A DNA stretch of 55,425 nucleotides from NCBI RefSeq assembly GCF_009865405.1, contig NZ_WWJY01000010.1, positions 1 to 55,425 on the forward strand, in the 5' to 3' direction. The notes under the pieces are model-generated. The model ran no database searches and was not told the origin of the DNA. It was given only the letters and a program-made list of their open reading frames with translations. The DNA is from Streptomyces sp. SID3212. GTDB taxonomy: Bacteria; Actinomycetota; Actinomycetes; Streptomycetales; Streptomycetaceae. Positions 16,513-24,809 of the stretch are shown here, in pieces; within the stretch, counting starts at the first letter, position 1; each line of letters starts with the position of its first letter. Both the position numbers and the translations under genes were made by a program.

Positions 16513-17889
16513 ATGTGCGGGATCCATCGCCGTACACTCCTGAAAAACGCCGGCGCGGGCGCCGCGGTCGCCGGAGCGGCGGTACTGCTGTCCGGCTGCG
16601 CCGACGACACCGGCGCCAAGGCGAGCAGCACCAGGTCGCCGAGCCGTGACATCTCCGGAACGACCGCCGTCCAGAACGTGCGGATCTTCGACGGAGAGCG
16701 GGTCATCAGCGCCCGTACGGTCGTCATCGAGGGCCACAGGATCGTCCAGGTCGGCGGCAGGGCCCCGAGCGGCGCCACCGTCGTCGACGCGTCCGGCGCC
16801 ACTCTGCTGCCCGGACTCATCGACGGTCACACGCACACCTCGGACGACGGGTTGAAGAACGCACTGCTCTTCGGTGTGACCACCGAACTGGAGATGCAGG
16901 GTGGCGGGCACGACCCCGAGAAGACCGACAACAACGACAGCATCGCGGACGTCCGTTCGGCCGGCACCGGGGTCGGGGCGCCCGGCGGCCACCCCGCCGA
17001 ACTGTTCCCCGAGGGCGGTCCGCCCGGTGTCCCGCCGGAGGGCGCGGACACCGGGGACGGGTCGGGGCCGCCGCCGGACGAGGGGGTCTCCAACCCGCAG
17101 GAGGCGGTGAAGCTGATCCGCCGCGTCGTCGCGGACGGAGCCGACTACGTGAAGATCATGATCGAGGACGGCTCGGTCCTCGGCGCCACCGACCTGCCCG
17201 CCCTGAGCAACGACACGATCGTGGCGTCCGTGGCCGAGGCGCACAAGCTCGGCAAGATGGCCGTGGCCCACGCACTGACCGTGCAGGCATTCGAGCAGGC
17301 GATCGACGCGAAGATGGACGGTCTGGTCCACCTCTTCATCGACCGGCCCGCCGACGCGAAGATCGTGCGCAAGGTCGCGGACTCCAAGGCGTTCGTCACC
17401 GCGTGCCTGTGCCTGAACAGGTCGATCATGGGCGAGACCGGCGCCGATTTCGCCGCCGACAAGCGGGTCAGCTCCCGGCTGAGCAAGGAGTGGCTGGACA
17501 CCCTGCGCCACGGCAGCCTCAACCACTACCCGGAGGGCGATTTCGACGACGTCCTCGGGAGCGTCCTCGCCCTCCACGAGGCGGGGGTGGACATCCTGGT
17601 CGGTACGGACGTCTCGGTGGCCGTGCGCTACCTCGGCGGACTCGCCCACGGCGCCAGCGTCCACCACGAGTTGCAGCTTCTCGTCCGGGCGGGGCTCACG
17701 CCCGTCCAGGCCCTGCGTGCGGCCACGTCCGTACCGGCCCGCCGCTTCGGTCTCAAGGACCGGGGCCGTATCGCGGAAGGCATGCGCGCCGACCTCCTCC
17801 TGGTCGACGGCGACCCCACCCGTACGATCTCCGACAGCCTGTCGATCCGCGAGGTGTGGCGCCGGGGAGCCAGGCAGCCTCGGCGCTGA
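16513..17889 (+). CDS. Amidohydrolase family protein exported as a Tat lipoprotein
   Basis: The 458-residue protein begins with a twin-arginine signal (RRTLLKNAG, Arg6-Arg7), a hydrophobic core and a lipobox LLSGC with Cys29, so it should be folded in the cytoplasm, exported by Tat and anchored outside. The catalytic set matches the upstream paralogue: HTH in DGHTHTS, Lys in ADYVKIMIEDGS, His in AVAHALT, His in DGLVHLF, Asp in LVGTDVS, and ADLLLVDGDP at the end. The two align over nearly their whole length, with a Gly/Pro-rich loop (PPGVPPEGADTGDGSGPP) longer here. The ATG follows GAAAGGG. It lies downstream of the two-component genes and converges with a TetR gene. Confidence 0.85.
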   Translation: MCGIHRRTLLKNAGAGAAVAGAAVLLSGCADDTGAKASSTRSPSRDISGTTAVQNVRIFDGERVISARTVVIEGHRIVQVGGRAPSGATVVDASGATLLPGLIDGHTHTSDDGLKNALLFGVTTELEMQGGGHDPEKTDNNDSIADVRSAGTGVGAPGGHPAELFPEGGPPGVPPEGADTGDGSGPPPDEGVSNPQEAVKLIRRVVADGADYVKIMIEDGSVLGATDLPALSNDTIVASVAEAHKLGKMAVAHALTVQAFEQAIDAKMDGLVHLFIDRPADAKIVRKVADSKAFVTACLCLNRSIMGETGADFAADKRVSSRLSKEWLDTLRHGSLNHYPEGDFDDVLGSVLALHEAGVDILVGTDVSVAVRYLGGLAHGASVHHELQLLVRAGLTPVQALRAATSVPARRFGLKDRGRIAEGMRADLLLVDGDPTRTISDSLSIREVWRRGARQPRR

Positions 17890-17906
17890 CGCCACTGCCC
17901 GTCTCT

Positions 17907-18518
17907 TCAGCGGCTGGGGACGAGCGCTCCCCAGCCGCTTTCGAGCAGGTCGAAGGCGCGGACGACGGCTTGGCGGGGGTCTTCGTGGCCACGGGCGGTA
18001 CGGGGGGCCTCAAGGGCGAAGTGGGCCAGGGCCGTACAGGCCGGATCGTCCGCGGGCAGGCCGCTCTCCTCGGCGATGACCCGGGCGAGGGCGCCGGTGT
18101 GGCGCAGCCACATGGCCTGGACGTAGTCGCGCAGCGCCGGGGTGGTGTGGACCAGTTCGAAGAACGCGGTGAAACCGGCGTCGCCGTCCACGGCGGCCAT
18201 GCGATGACGCAGCGCGTGGTCGCGCAGCGCCGCGGGGATCGACCGGCCCGGGGGGCGCTCGCGTACGGCGGCGAGCAGGCGGGCCTCCTGATCGGCGTCC
18301 TCGTCGAAGACGAGGGCTTCCTTGACGGGGAAGTGCTTGAACAGGGTGGTGGTGGACACGTCGGCGGCGTCCGCGATCTCGCGGATGCCGACGTCGTCAT
18401 ATCCGCGCTCCAGGAACAGGCGCATCGCGGCGTCGCTGATGGACCGGCGGGTGGCGGCCTTCTTGCGCTCGCGGCGTCCGATCGGCGCCGGCGGGGCGGG
18501 GGAGTCGGTCGAGGGCAT
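17907..18518 (-). CDS. TetR-family transcriptional regulator
   Basis: The 203-residue protein has the TetR helix-turn-helix at about 15-62: RRSISDAAMRLFLERGYDD, then VGIREIADAADVSTTTLFKH with FPVKEAL following. The ligand-binding half is helical and unassigned. The ATG follows AGGA eight bases upstream; an upstream start would add 12 residues that run towards the operator. It is divergent from the DHA2 efflux gene and a perfect 19-bp palindrome lies between them, so it very probably represses the pump until a ligand binds. Its 3' end is inside the bidirectional terminator shared with the lipoprotein gene. Confidence 0.9.
   Translation of the reverse strand: MPSTDSPAPPAPIGRRERKKAATRRSISDAAMRLFLERGYDDVGIREIADAADVSTTTLFKHFPVKEALVFDEDADQEARLLAAVRERPPGRSIPAALRDHALRHRMAAVDGDAGFTAFFELVHTTPALRDYVQAMWLRHTGALARVIAEESGLPADDPACTALAHFALEAPRTARGHEDPRQAVVRAFDLLESGWGALVPSR
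17909..17939. terminator. Bidirectional terminator between converging genes
   Basis: AGCGGCTGGGGA and TCCCCAGCCGCT form a 12-bp perfect stem with a seven-base loop, followed by TTT on the plus strand. It overlaps the last codons of the TetR gene and lies 20 bp after the lipoprotein gene. Confidence 0.6.
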
Positions 18519-18554
18519 GCGTACGATCCTATCCGCAAGGTGGTGCGACTTCAA

Positions 18555-18573
18555 AAGTGCAACGGTTGCACTT
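18555..18573. promoter_or_regulatory. TetR operator (perfect palindrome)
   Basis: AAGTGCAAC-G-GTTGCACTT is a perfect inverted repeat with 9-bp arms around one base. It lies in the 150-bp divergent region between the TetR gene and the DHA2 pump gene, 37 bp from the TetR start. Confidence 0.75.
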
Positions 18574-18668
18574 ATGGAATCGGTGTGGTGTTCTGGGGTG
18601 GCGGTCGACGGAACACCGTCCCGCTTCCCCGTCTCTTCTTCCCCTCTGTACGAAAGGGGTGATCAGCC

Positions 18669-20237
18669 ATGCCCACCTCCGCAGCCATGCCCACCTCCGC
18701 ATCCCTTCCCTCCGCATCCGCCGGCCCTTCGGCCGTGCCGAAGAACGTGCGCTGGGTGATGCTCGGCATCATGCTCGCGATGCTGCTGTCCATGCTCGAC
18801 AACATGGTCGTGAGCACCGCGATGCCCACGATCGTCGGCCAGCTCGGCGGCCTGGAGTACATCTCCTGGGTGGTGACCGCCTACACCCTGATCACCGCCG
18901 TCACCACTCCGATCTGGGGCAAGTTCGGTGACCTGTTCGGCCGTAAATCCATGTACCTGGCGTCCATCGCCGTGTTCGTCGTCGGGTCCGCCCTCTGCGG
19001 AGCGTCGCAGTCCATGGGCCAGCTGATCGCCTTCCGCGTCCTCCAGGGCGTCGGCGCCGGCGGGATCGGCGCGGGCGCGTTCGCGCTGATCGGCGTGCTC
19101 GTACCGCCCCGTGAGCGGGGCAAGTACCAGGGCATGACCGCCTCGATCATGGCGGTCGGCACCATCGGCGGACCGCTGCTGGGCGGGTTCGTCACCGGCC
19201 ACTTCGACTGGCGGTGGGCCTTCTACATCAACCTGCCGCTCGGCCTGGTCGCCCTGGTGTGGCTGTGGCTGACGCTGCACGTTCCCGCGCCCCGCATCAG
19301 GGCGAGGATCGACTGGGCGGGTATCGGCCTGCTGACCCTCTCCATCACCGCGATCGTCCTGGCCGCCACGTGGGCGGGCAGCACCTACGCGTGGGGCTCG
19401 TGGCAGGTGCTGTCGCTCGGTGCCGTCGCCGCGATCGGGCTCGCCGCGTTCATCTCGGTGGAGAAGCGGGTCGGTGAGCCGCTGGTGCCGCTGACCGTGT
19501 TCACCGGGCACCGCAACTACCCGTTGGCGATGGCGCTGACCCTCGCCGCCGGTGTGGTCATGTTCGGTGCGGGCCTCTATCTGCCGCTGTTCCAGCAGAA
19601 CGTCCAGGGGGCCTCGGCCACCCACTCCGGGCTGCTGATGCTGCCGATGATGATCCCCGTCGTGATCGTCTCGACCGTCGCGGGAAAGGTCATGTCCGCC
19701 ACCGGCCGCTACAAGATCTTCCCCGTCGTCGGCGCCGCGTTCCTCACCGCCGGGCTCGGTCTGCTGTCCACCATGGACACCGGCACCTCATTGCTGCTGA
19801 CCGGCCTGTACATGATCGTCGTCGGGATCGGCCTGGGCTTCACCATGCAGATGGCCGGCACCATCGCGCAGAACAGCGTCTCCCTGCGCGACATGGGTGC
19901 GGCGATGAGCTCGTCCAACCTCTTCCGCACCCTGGGCGGATCCCTCGGCGTCGCGGTCTTCGGCTCGCTGTTCACCCGCGCCGTCCAGTCCCATCCGCCC
20001 ACCGGCGCCCGGGATGCCTACCTCACGGCGGTCGCGAGCGGCACCAGCCACATCTTCCTGACCGGCGCGATCCTCTGCGCGCTCGCCTTCGTCGCGTCGC
20101 TCCTCGTCATCGAGGTCCCGCTCCAGAAGGCCGGCCCGCCCGCGCCCGCGGCTGGGGCGCCCGTCTCACCCGCGCCAGGCGGTCAGAGGCCGGCGATGAC
20201 GTCCGCCGAGGTCATGGGCAGGGAGAACATGGGGTAG
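18669..20237 (+). CDS. DHA2-family (14-TM) major facilitator drug exporter
   Basis: The 522-residue protein has about 14 membrane segments. It carries the DHA2 motifs LSMLDNMVVSTAMPTI in TM1, GKFGDLFGRKSMYLAS in the 2-3 loop and GGPLLGGFVTGHFDWRWAFY around TM5 (motif C region). This is a proton-driven multidrug pump of the EmrB/QacA type in the cytoplasmic membrane. The N-terminus has a repeated MPTSA phrase; the first ATG has a GAAAGGGG ribosome site nine bases upstream, so the second Met is less likely. It is regulated by the divergent TetR. Its last 55 bp overlap the end of the converging isochorismatase gene. Confidence 0.9.
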   Translation: MPTSAAMPTSASLPSASAGPSAVPKNVRWVMLGIMLAMLLSMLDNMVVSTAMPTIVGQLGGLEYISWVVTAYTLITAVTTPIWGKFGDLFGRKSMYLASIAVFVVGSALCGASQSMGQLIAFRVLQGVGAGGIGAGAFALIGVLVPPRERGKYQGMTASIMAVGTIGGPLLGGFVTGHFDWRWAFYINLPLGLVALVWLWLTLHVPAPRIRARIDWAGIGLLTLSITAIVLAATWAGSTYAWGSWQVLSLGAVAAIGLAAFISVEKRVGEPLVPLTVFTGHRNYPLAMALTLAAGVVMFGAGLYLPLFQQNVQGASATHSGLLMLPMMIPVVIVSTVAGKVMSATGRYKIFPVVGAAFLTAGLGLLSTMDTGTSLLLTGLYMIVVGIGLGFTMQMAGTIAQNSVSLRDMGAAMSSSNLFRTLGGSLGVAVFGSLFTRAVQSHPPTGARDAYLTAVASGTSHIFLTGAILCALAFVASLLVIEVPLQKAGPPAPAAGAPVSPAPGGQRPAMTSAEVMGRENMG

Positions 20238-20797
20238 TCGTACGTGATCGCGTTGTCGTGCTCCTCCTGGGACGTGGCGGCCACGCAGTCCGGGACCGTG
20301 ATGACCCGGTAGCCGTTCTCGTACCCGCTGCGCATTGTCGACTCGACACAGCAGTTGGTGAGGAAGCCGCCGAGGATGATCGTGTCGATCCCCTTGTTCC
20401 GCAGGATGAAGTCGAGGTTCGTACTCGCGAAGGTGTCGAGGCCGCGCTTGCCCTCGATCACGATGTCCCCGTCGGCCGGGGCGAGGTCGTCCACGATCGC
20501 CGCGCCCCAACTGCCCTTGACGAACGCCGACCCGTCCACGACCCCCTTGAGGATGCCGTACGGGTGCCGGGACAGCTCGCCGTAGCCGGGGGCGAAGGTG
20601 ATGGGCGCGTGCATGACGGTGACCCCCGCGGCCCGCGCGGCCCCGGCCAGCGCCACGGTGTTCGCGAGCATCCCGGTCTTCGCCATCACCCCGGCCACGG
20701 CCCCGTTGAGCACCCCGCCCTCGCTGGTGAAGTCGTTCTGGTACTCGATCAGGACGAGCGCGGTCTTCGCCGGGTCAAGGCGGAAAGTCTCGGACAT
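20183..20797 (-). CDS. Isochorismatase-family cysteine hydrolase
   Basis: The 204-residue protein has the alpha/beta fold and motifs of this family: an N-terminal strand ALVLIEYQNDF, the lysine in IEGKRGLDTF and the nucleophile Cys in LGGFLTNCCVESTMR. The usual first acid, Asp in IDxQ, is Glu18 here (LIEYQ), a variant seen in one branch of the family. Candidate reactions are hydrolysis of isochorismate, nicotinamide or carbamoyl compounds; the sequence does not decide. The ATG follows GAGGAG. It converges on the DHA2 pump gene and overlaps its tail. Confidence 0.85.
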   Translation of the reverse strand: MSETFRLDPAKTALVLIEYQNDFTSEGGVLNGAVAGVMAKTGMLANTVALAGAARAAGVTVMHAPITFAPGYGELSRHPYGILKGVVDGSAFVKGSWGAAIVDDLAPADGDIVIEGKRGLDTFASTNLDFILRNKGIDTIILGGFLTNCCVESTMRSGYENGYRVITVPDCVAATSQEEHDNAITYDYPMFSLPMTSADVIAGL

Positions 20798-20942
20798 GAC
20801 GGCTCCTCGGTGAGCTGGGACACATCAGCGGCAGGAACAGCCTGCCCGACAAGGGGACCAATCAGTCCGAGGCGGGCAGGCTCAGCCACCCCACGCCGTG
20901 GGAACGCTGTTCGGCGCCGCCCTCCCCTCCCTCTTCCCGCAG

Positions 20943-22559
20943 TCAGGCTCGGCAGGAGTCGGTGTGGGTGACTTCGCGGTAGTCCACAACGGTGGGGCTG
21001 GCCATGGATTCGCGATAGACGATGACGACCCGTCCGTACGGCCAGGTGATGTCGTCACGGAAGCGCTGCTGGGCTTCGCTGCAACTGCCGAACATGAGTG
21101 AGCGCATGGTGTCGATCCAGTCCGGGTCGTCCTCGTAGGTCTGTCCCTCCGGATAGCTGTTGGGGCCGAAGGTGACGAACATGGTCTGTGCCTGGGGGTT
21201 GAAGGTGAGGGTCACACTTTCGGCCGCGAAAGCGCTGCCCTCGAAGGGCTGGACCGAGTCGCGGCGGAACCGCTGAGAGGCAGCCTTCTCCGCAGGCGTG
21301 ACGGGGACTCGGGCGGACACCCATTCCGCGACGGTCGGCTCCGCGTAGTCGCTGCGGGTGTACGCGGGCGAGGGTGCGGCCTGAGGCGAGGGTGCGGCGG
21401 TCTCGGGTGCCGACGGCTTTGGGCCTTGCTGTCGGTCGCTGTTCGCCTTGTCGGCCGCAGCTGTCTTCTGGGTCGGTCGGGGCTGGGGCTGACCGGCCGG
21501 TTTTGTGGCGTTCGGCGTTCGGGACGAGTTGGGCTTGTAGGTCGCGGCCACGGCTCCGCCGATTCCTCCCACCGCCAGTGCCACGGCGATGACGGCACCG
21601 TAGAGCTTGGTGCGTCGGCGGTGCGGCGCGGGAGTCTGCCAGGTCGGATCGTTCTCCGGCGGCAGGTCCCAGTGGGCCGTCACCAGGTCGGATATCAGAG
21701 TCTGCTGCCCGCTCTCACGAGGACGGGCGGCCGTGATCTGGGTGCTGAGCAATTCAGTGCAGGAGTCAGCTAGTTCAGCCGCCGTTGGTCGGTTCGTCGG
21801 ATCCTTCGCCAGTGCCATCTCGATGAGCGGCAACAGACCGTCCGGGACCCCGTCGAGATCGGGCGCGCCGGACATGACGCGGAAAGCGACAGCCTCGGGC
21901 GCGCCGGTGCCGAACGGGAGGCGACCGGTCGCGGCGTTCGCGACGAGCGCTCCCCAGGCGAAGATGTCGCCTGCCGGTCCGACCGCGCCGGTCCGGTAGT
22001 GCTCGGGGCTGATCCAGCCAGGAGTACCGGTCATCACGCCGGTGCGGGTCACGGCTGTGCCGTCCAAAGCGTGGGCAATACCGAAATCCAGCATGCGCGG
22101 ACCGTCAGGCGCGAGGATGACGTTCTGCGGCTTCACGTCCCTGTGTACGACCCCGGCGGCGTGGATCGCGGCGAGAGCGGCGGCGGTGCCTGCGGCCAGC
22201 GCGTGCAGTCGGCCGCCGGTCAGCGAACCACTCTCGGCCAGGTACCGGCTGAGGGTCGGACCCGGTACGAATGGTGTGGCCAGCCAAGGCGTGGCGCTCT
22301 CGGTGTCGGCGTCGTACAGGGGAACCAGGCTCGGGCCGCTGACACGCCGGGACAACTGGACCTCACGCCGGAAGCGGGCGCGGAATTCCTCGTCGCCGGC
22401 CAGCGGGGAGTGAACGACTTTCACGGCCAGCCGCGAGCCAGCCGCGTCCAGCGCGGCGTAGACCGTACCCATGCCACCGGTCCCGAGTCGGCCGACGACA
22501 CGGTAGGGCCCGATGCGGCGCGGATCGCCGAGCTGTGCCGACTGTAAGCGGCTGGACAC
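20943..22559 (-). CDS. Membrane-anchored serine/threonine protein kinase
   Basis: The 538-residue protein has a complete Hanks kinase domain at about 17-275: glycine loop GTGGMGTVY, Lys47, HRD at 139-141 in HRDVKPQN, DFG at 158-160, and SPEH in the activation segment. A membrane segment (AVIAVALAVGGIGGAVAA) follows at about 322-340. A Pro/Thr/Ala-rich stretch leads to an extracellular domain of about 130 residues with two Cys (GSCSEAQ and DSCRA) that could pair. It is probably a sensor kinase for an outside signal; no PASTA repeats are seen. The GTG start follows AAGGAG; frames upstream are not kinase-like. It is divergent from the TetR gene of the TetX-like operon. Confidence 0.85.
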   Translation of the reverse strand: MSSRLQSAQLGDPRRIGPYRVVGRLGTGGMGTVYAALDAAGSRLAVKVVHSPLAGDEEFRARFRREVQLSRRVSGPSLVPLYDADTESATPWLATPFVPGPTLSRYLAESGSLTGGRLHALAAGTAAALAAIHAAGVVHRDVKPQNVILAPDGPRMLDFGIAHALDGTAVTRTGVMTGTPGWISPEHYRTGAVGPAGDIFAWGALVANAATGRLPFGTGAPEAVAFRVMSGAPDLDGVPDGLLPLIEMALAKDPTNRPTAAELADSCTELLSTQITAARPRESGQQTLISDLVTAHWDLPPENDPTWQTPAPHRRRTKLYGAVIAVALAVGGIGGAVAATYKPNSSRTPNATKPAGQPQPRPTQKTAAADKANSDRQQGPKPSAPETAAPSPQAAPSPAYTRSDYAEPTVAEWVSARVPVTPAEKAASQRFRRDSVQPFEGSAFAAESVTLTFNPQAQTMFVTFGPNSYPEGQTYEDDPDWIDTMRSLMFGSCSEAQQRFRDDITWPYGRVVIVYRESMASPTVVDYREVTHTDSCRA

Positions 22560-22673
22560 ACATGCTCCTTGAACGTCATCAGCGAACGTCGTCAGCGGCG
22601 TCCCGGTGAGCCTGACGCATCGTATCGACCGCGCTCTACATAGGGGGTGTTTCGTCCGATGTGGCGAGCGAAC

Positions 22674-22708
22674 TTGTTCGTGACGAACATGTTCGTTACG
22701 GTCTGGGG
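22674..22708 (+). promoter_or_regulatory. Promoter with nested TetR operator, leaderless start
   Basis: TTGTTC (22674-22679) and TACGGT (22697-22702) are 17 bp apart and fit -35 and -10 boxes. The -10 ends six bases before the GTG start, so the message would be leaderless. Two perfect palindromes fill the spacer: TGTTCGT-G-ACGAACA (22675-22689) and ACGAACATGTTCGT (22683-22696), sharing a half-site. Repressor binding there would block RNA polymerase. Confidence 0.75.
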
Positions 22709-23410
22709 GTGACTTCACGTGAATCCGTACCCCGTAGCCGTCGTGAGCGGCCCGCCAAGGCGGCTCTCACCTATGACGGGATCGTCGCCACCGCCGTCGG
22801 GCTCATGCGGGCCGAGGGGCTTCAGCGCGTCACCATGCGGCGGCTGGCTCAGGAGCTCGATACCGGGGCCGCCTCGCTGTACGTGTACGTGGCCAACACC
22901 GCCGAGCTTCATGCGGCGATCTTGGAGGAGTTGCTGGGGGGTGTGGACCTGCGGCCCGGCGGGGGGAAGAGGGGTGGGGACTGGTGTGATCGGCTGGTGT
23001 CCGTGCTCGGGTCGTACACCCGTGTTCTGTTCGAGCACCCCAGCCTTGCCCACGCCGCCCTGGTGGCCCGGCCCTCAGGGCCCCACTACCTCGCCCTCGT
23101 CGAGGCGATCCTCGATCTCCTGCACGAGGGTGAGGTGCCCGACGCCCAGGCGGCCTGGGGGGTGGACGTGCTGTTGCAGGTCGCCACCGCCACCGCCGCC
23201 GAGCAGTCCGTCCGCGGCCGGGCCGTCGACGCGGAGGCCGAGCACGACAAGCTCGTCGCCGCGCTGCGTGACGTCAGTGCCGTCACCCATCCACGGATCG
23301 CCGCCCTCGGCACCGCGCTGCTCTCCGGCTCCCACGAGCAGCGCCTGGCGTGGATCTTTCGCATGGTCATCAACGGGGCCAGGAGCACCCCGGTCACCAC
23401 GGAGGCATGA
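22709..23410 (+). CDS. TetR-family transcriptional regulator
   Basis: The 233-residue protein has the DNA-binding region near residues 17-65: YDGIVATAVGLMRAEGLQRVT, MRRLAQELDTGAASLYVYVA and ELHAAILEELL, close to the TetR(A/B)-type class with a C-terminal TetR_C-like helical domain. I chose the GTG that coincides with the expected transcription start; a GTG 16 codons upstream would place the -10 box and the operator inside the gene. The stop overlaps the beginning of the flavin monooxygenase gene, so the two form an operon controlled by the palindromes upstream. The inducer is likely to be a substrate of that enzyme. Confidence 0.88.
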   Translation: MTSRESVPRSRRERPAKAALTYDGIVATAVGLMRAEGLQRVTMRRLAQELDTGAASLYVYVANTAELHAAILEELLGGVDLRPGGGKRGGDWCDRLVSVLGSYTRVLFEHPSLAHAALVARPSGPHYLALVEAILDLLHEGEVPDAQAAWGVDVLLQVATATAAEQSVRGRAVDAEAEHDKLVAALRDVSAVTHPRIAALGTALLSGSHEQRLAWIFRMVINGARSTPVTTEA

Positions 23411-23412
23411 GC

Positions 23413-24624
23413 ATGAGCTTGAGCAGGAGTACGAGTACGAGTACGAGTACGCATTACGCCGTCGCGATCGTCGGCGCCGGCCTCGGCGGTCTCACCCTCG
23501 CCCGCGTCCTGCACGTGAACGGCGTCGACGCGGCCGTCTTCGACCTGGAGCCCGGCCGGCACGCCCGTACCCAGGGCGGCATGCTCGACATCCACGTCGA
23601 GTCCGGGCAGGCCGCCCTGCGCGCCGCCGGGTTGTACGAGGGGTTCCTGGCCCGGATCCACCCCGGTGGCGAGACCCTGCGCGTCTACGACCGGCACGCC
23701 CGGCTCGTACTGGAGGAGAAGGACGACGGCGAGGGCAGCCGTCCCGAGGTCGACCGGGGTGACCTGCGCGACCTCCTGCTCGACTCGCTCCCCGAGGGGA
23801 CCGTGCGGTGGGGTGCCAAGGTCACCGGCGCCCGGCCGCTCGGCTCCGGGCCGCGAGGAGACGGGCAGCACTCCGGGCGCCACGAGGTCACCCTCGCCGA
23901 CGGCACCACCTTCACCACCGATCTCCTCGTCGGGGCGGGCGGTGCCTGGTCCCGTATCCGCCCGCTGCTCTCCGACGCCCGCCCCGCCTACACCGGCGTC
24001 TCCTTCGTCGAGCTGGACCTCCTCGACGCCGACACCCGCCACCCCGAGAGCGCGCAACTCGTGGGCGGCGGCATGTGTTTCGCCCTCGGCGACAACCGGG
24101 GCTTCCTCGCCCACCGCGAAACCGACGGCAGCCTGCACATCTACGTCGCCCTGCGCGCCGCCGAGGACGTGCTGTCCGGGATCGACTTCACCGACGCGGA
24201 CGCGGCCAAGGCCGCCGTACTGGAGCACTTCGAGGGCTGGGACCCGGCCCTGCGGCGGCTGGTCACCGACGCCGACACCCCGCTGGTGCCCCGGCTCATC
24301 CACGCGCTGCCCGTCGCACACCACTGGCGGCGCACCCCGGGCGTCACCCTCCTCGGCGACGCCGCCCACCTGATGTCCCCCTTCGCGGGGGAAGGCGCCA
24401 ACCTCGCGATGATCGACGGCGCTGATCTGGGGCGGGCGCTCGCCGCGCACCCGGGAGACGTGGAAGCCGCGCTGACCGCCTACGAGGCCTCCCTCTTCCC
24501 GCGCGGCGAAAGCACCGCCCGCCAATCCGCGACGAGCCTGGACACGATGTTCGACGACCGGGCGCCGCAGCCGATCGTCGACATGTTCGCCGCCTTCGCG
24601 TCGTCGCAGCAAGACACCCCCTAG
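23413..24624 (+). CDS. FAD-dependent monooxygenase, TetX-like
   Basis: The 403-residue protein is a class A flavoprotein monooxygenase. The dinucleotide motif VGAGLGGLTLA starts near residue 18. A TetX-like segment ARTQGGMLDIHVESGQ follows, and the second FAD motif LLGDAAHLMSPFAGEGAN lies near 312-330. TetX enzymes hydroxylate and inactivate tetracyclines; relatives act on other aromatics, so resistance is a hypothesis. The chosen ATG is seven bases after GGAGG; another ATG two codons earlier overlaps the TetR stop but is only one base from that site. Codons 8-13 are a pure 6-bp repeat (ACGAGT) encoding Ser-Thr pairs. Confidence 0.85.
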   Translation: MSLSRSTSTSTSTHYAVAIVGAGLGGLTLARVLHVNGVDAAVFDLEPGRHARTQGGMLDIHVESGQAALRAAGLYEGFLARIHPGGETLRVYDRHARLVLEEKDDGEGSRPEVDRGDLRDLLLDSLPEGTVRWGAKVTGARPLGSGPRGDGQHSGRHEVTLADGTTFTTDLLVGAGGAWSRIRPLLSDARPAYTGVSFVELDLLDADTRHPESAQLVGGGMCFALGDNRGFLAHRETDGSLHIYVALRAAEDVLSGIDFTDADAAKAAVLEHFEGWDPALRRLVTDADTPLVPRLIHALPVAHHWRRTPGVTLLGDAAHLMSPFAGEGANLAMIDGADLGRALAAHPGDVEAALTAYEASLFPRGESTARQSATSLDTMFDDRAPQPIVDMFAAFASSQQDTP

Positions 24625-24809
24625 GGGGTGTCCGCGCCGCCCCCTGTGCGTTCCTTCGGGTGGTCATCGGTGGCTTCGGCCGGGTGACCGGGGTGCCGGG
24701 ACCCACGGCGGTGCCACGATGGGCGACCGCGCCGCCCCTCGTCGGCCGTGAGGCCGGGGCCGGGGCCGGGCGGCTCTTCCGGGCTGGACCGACCAGAGGA
24801 CTGATCCCC

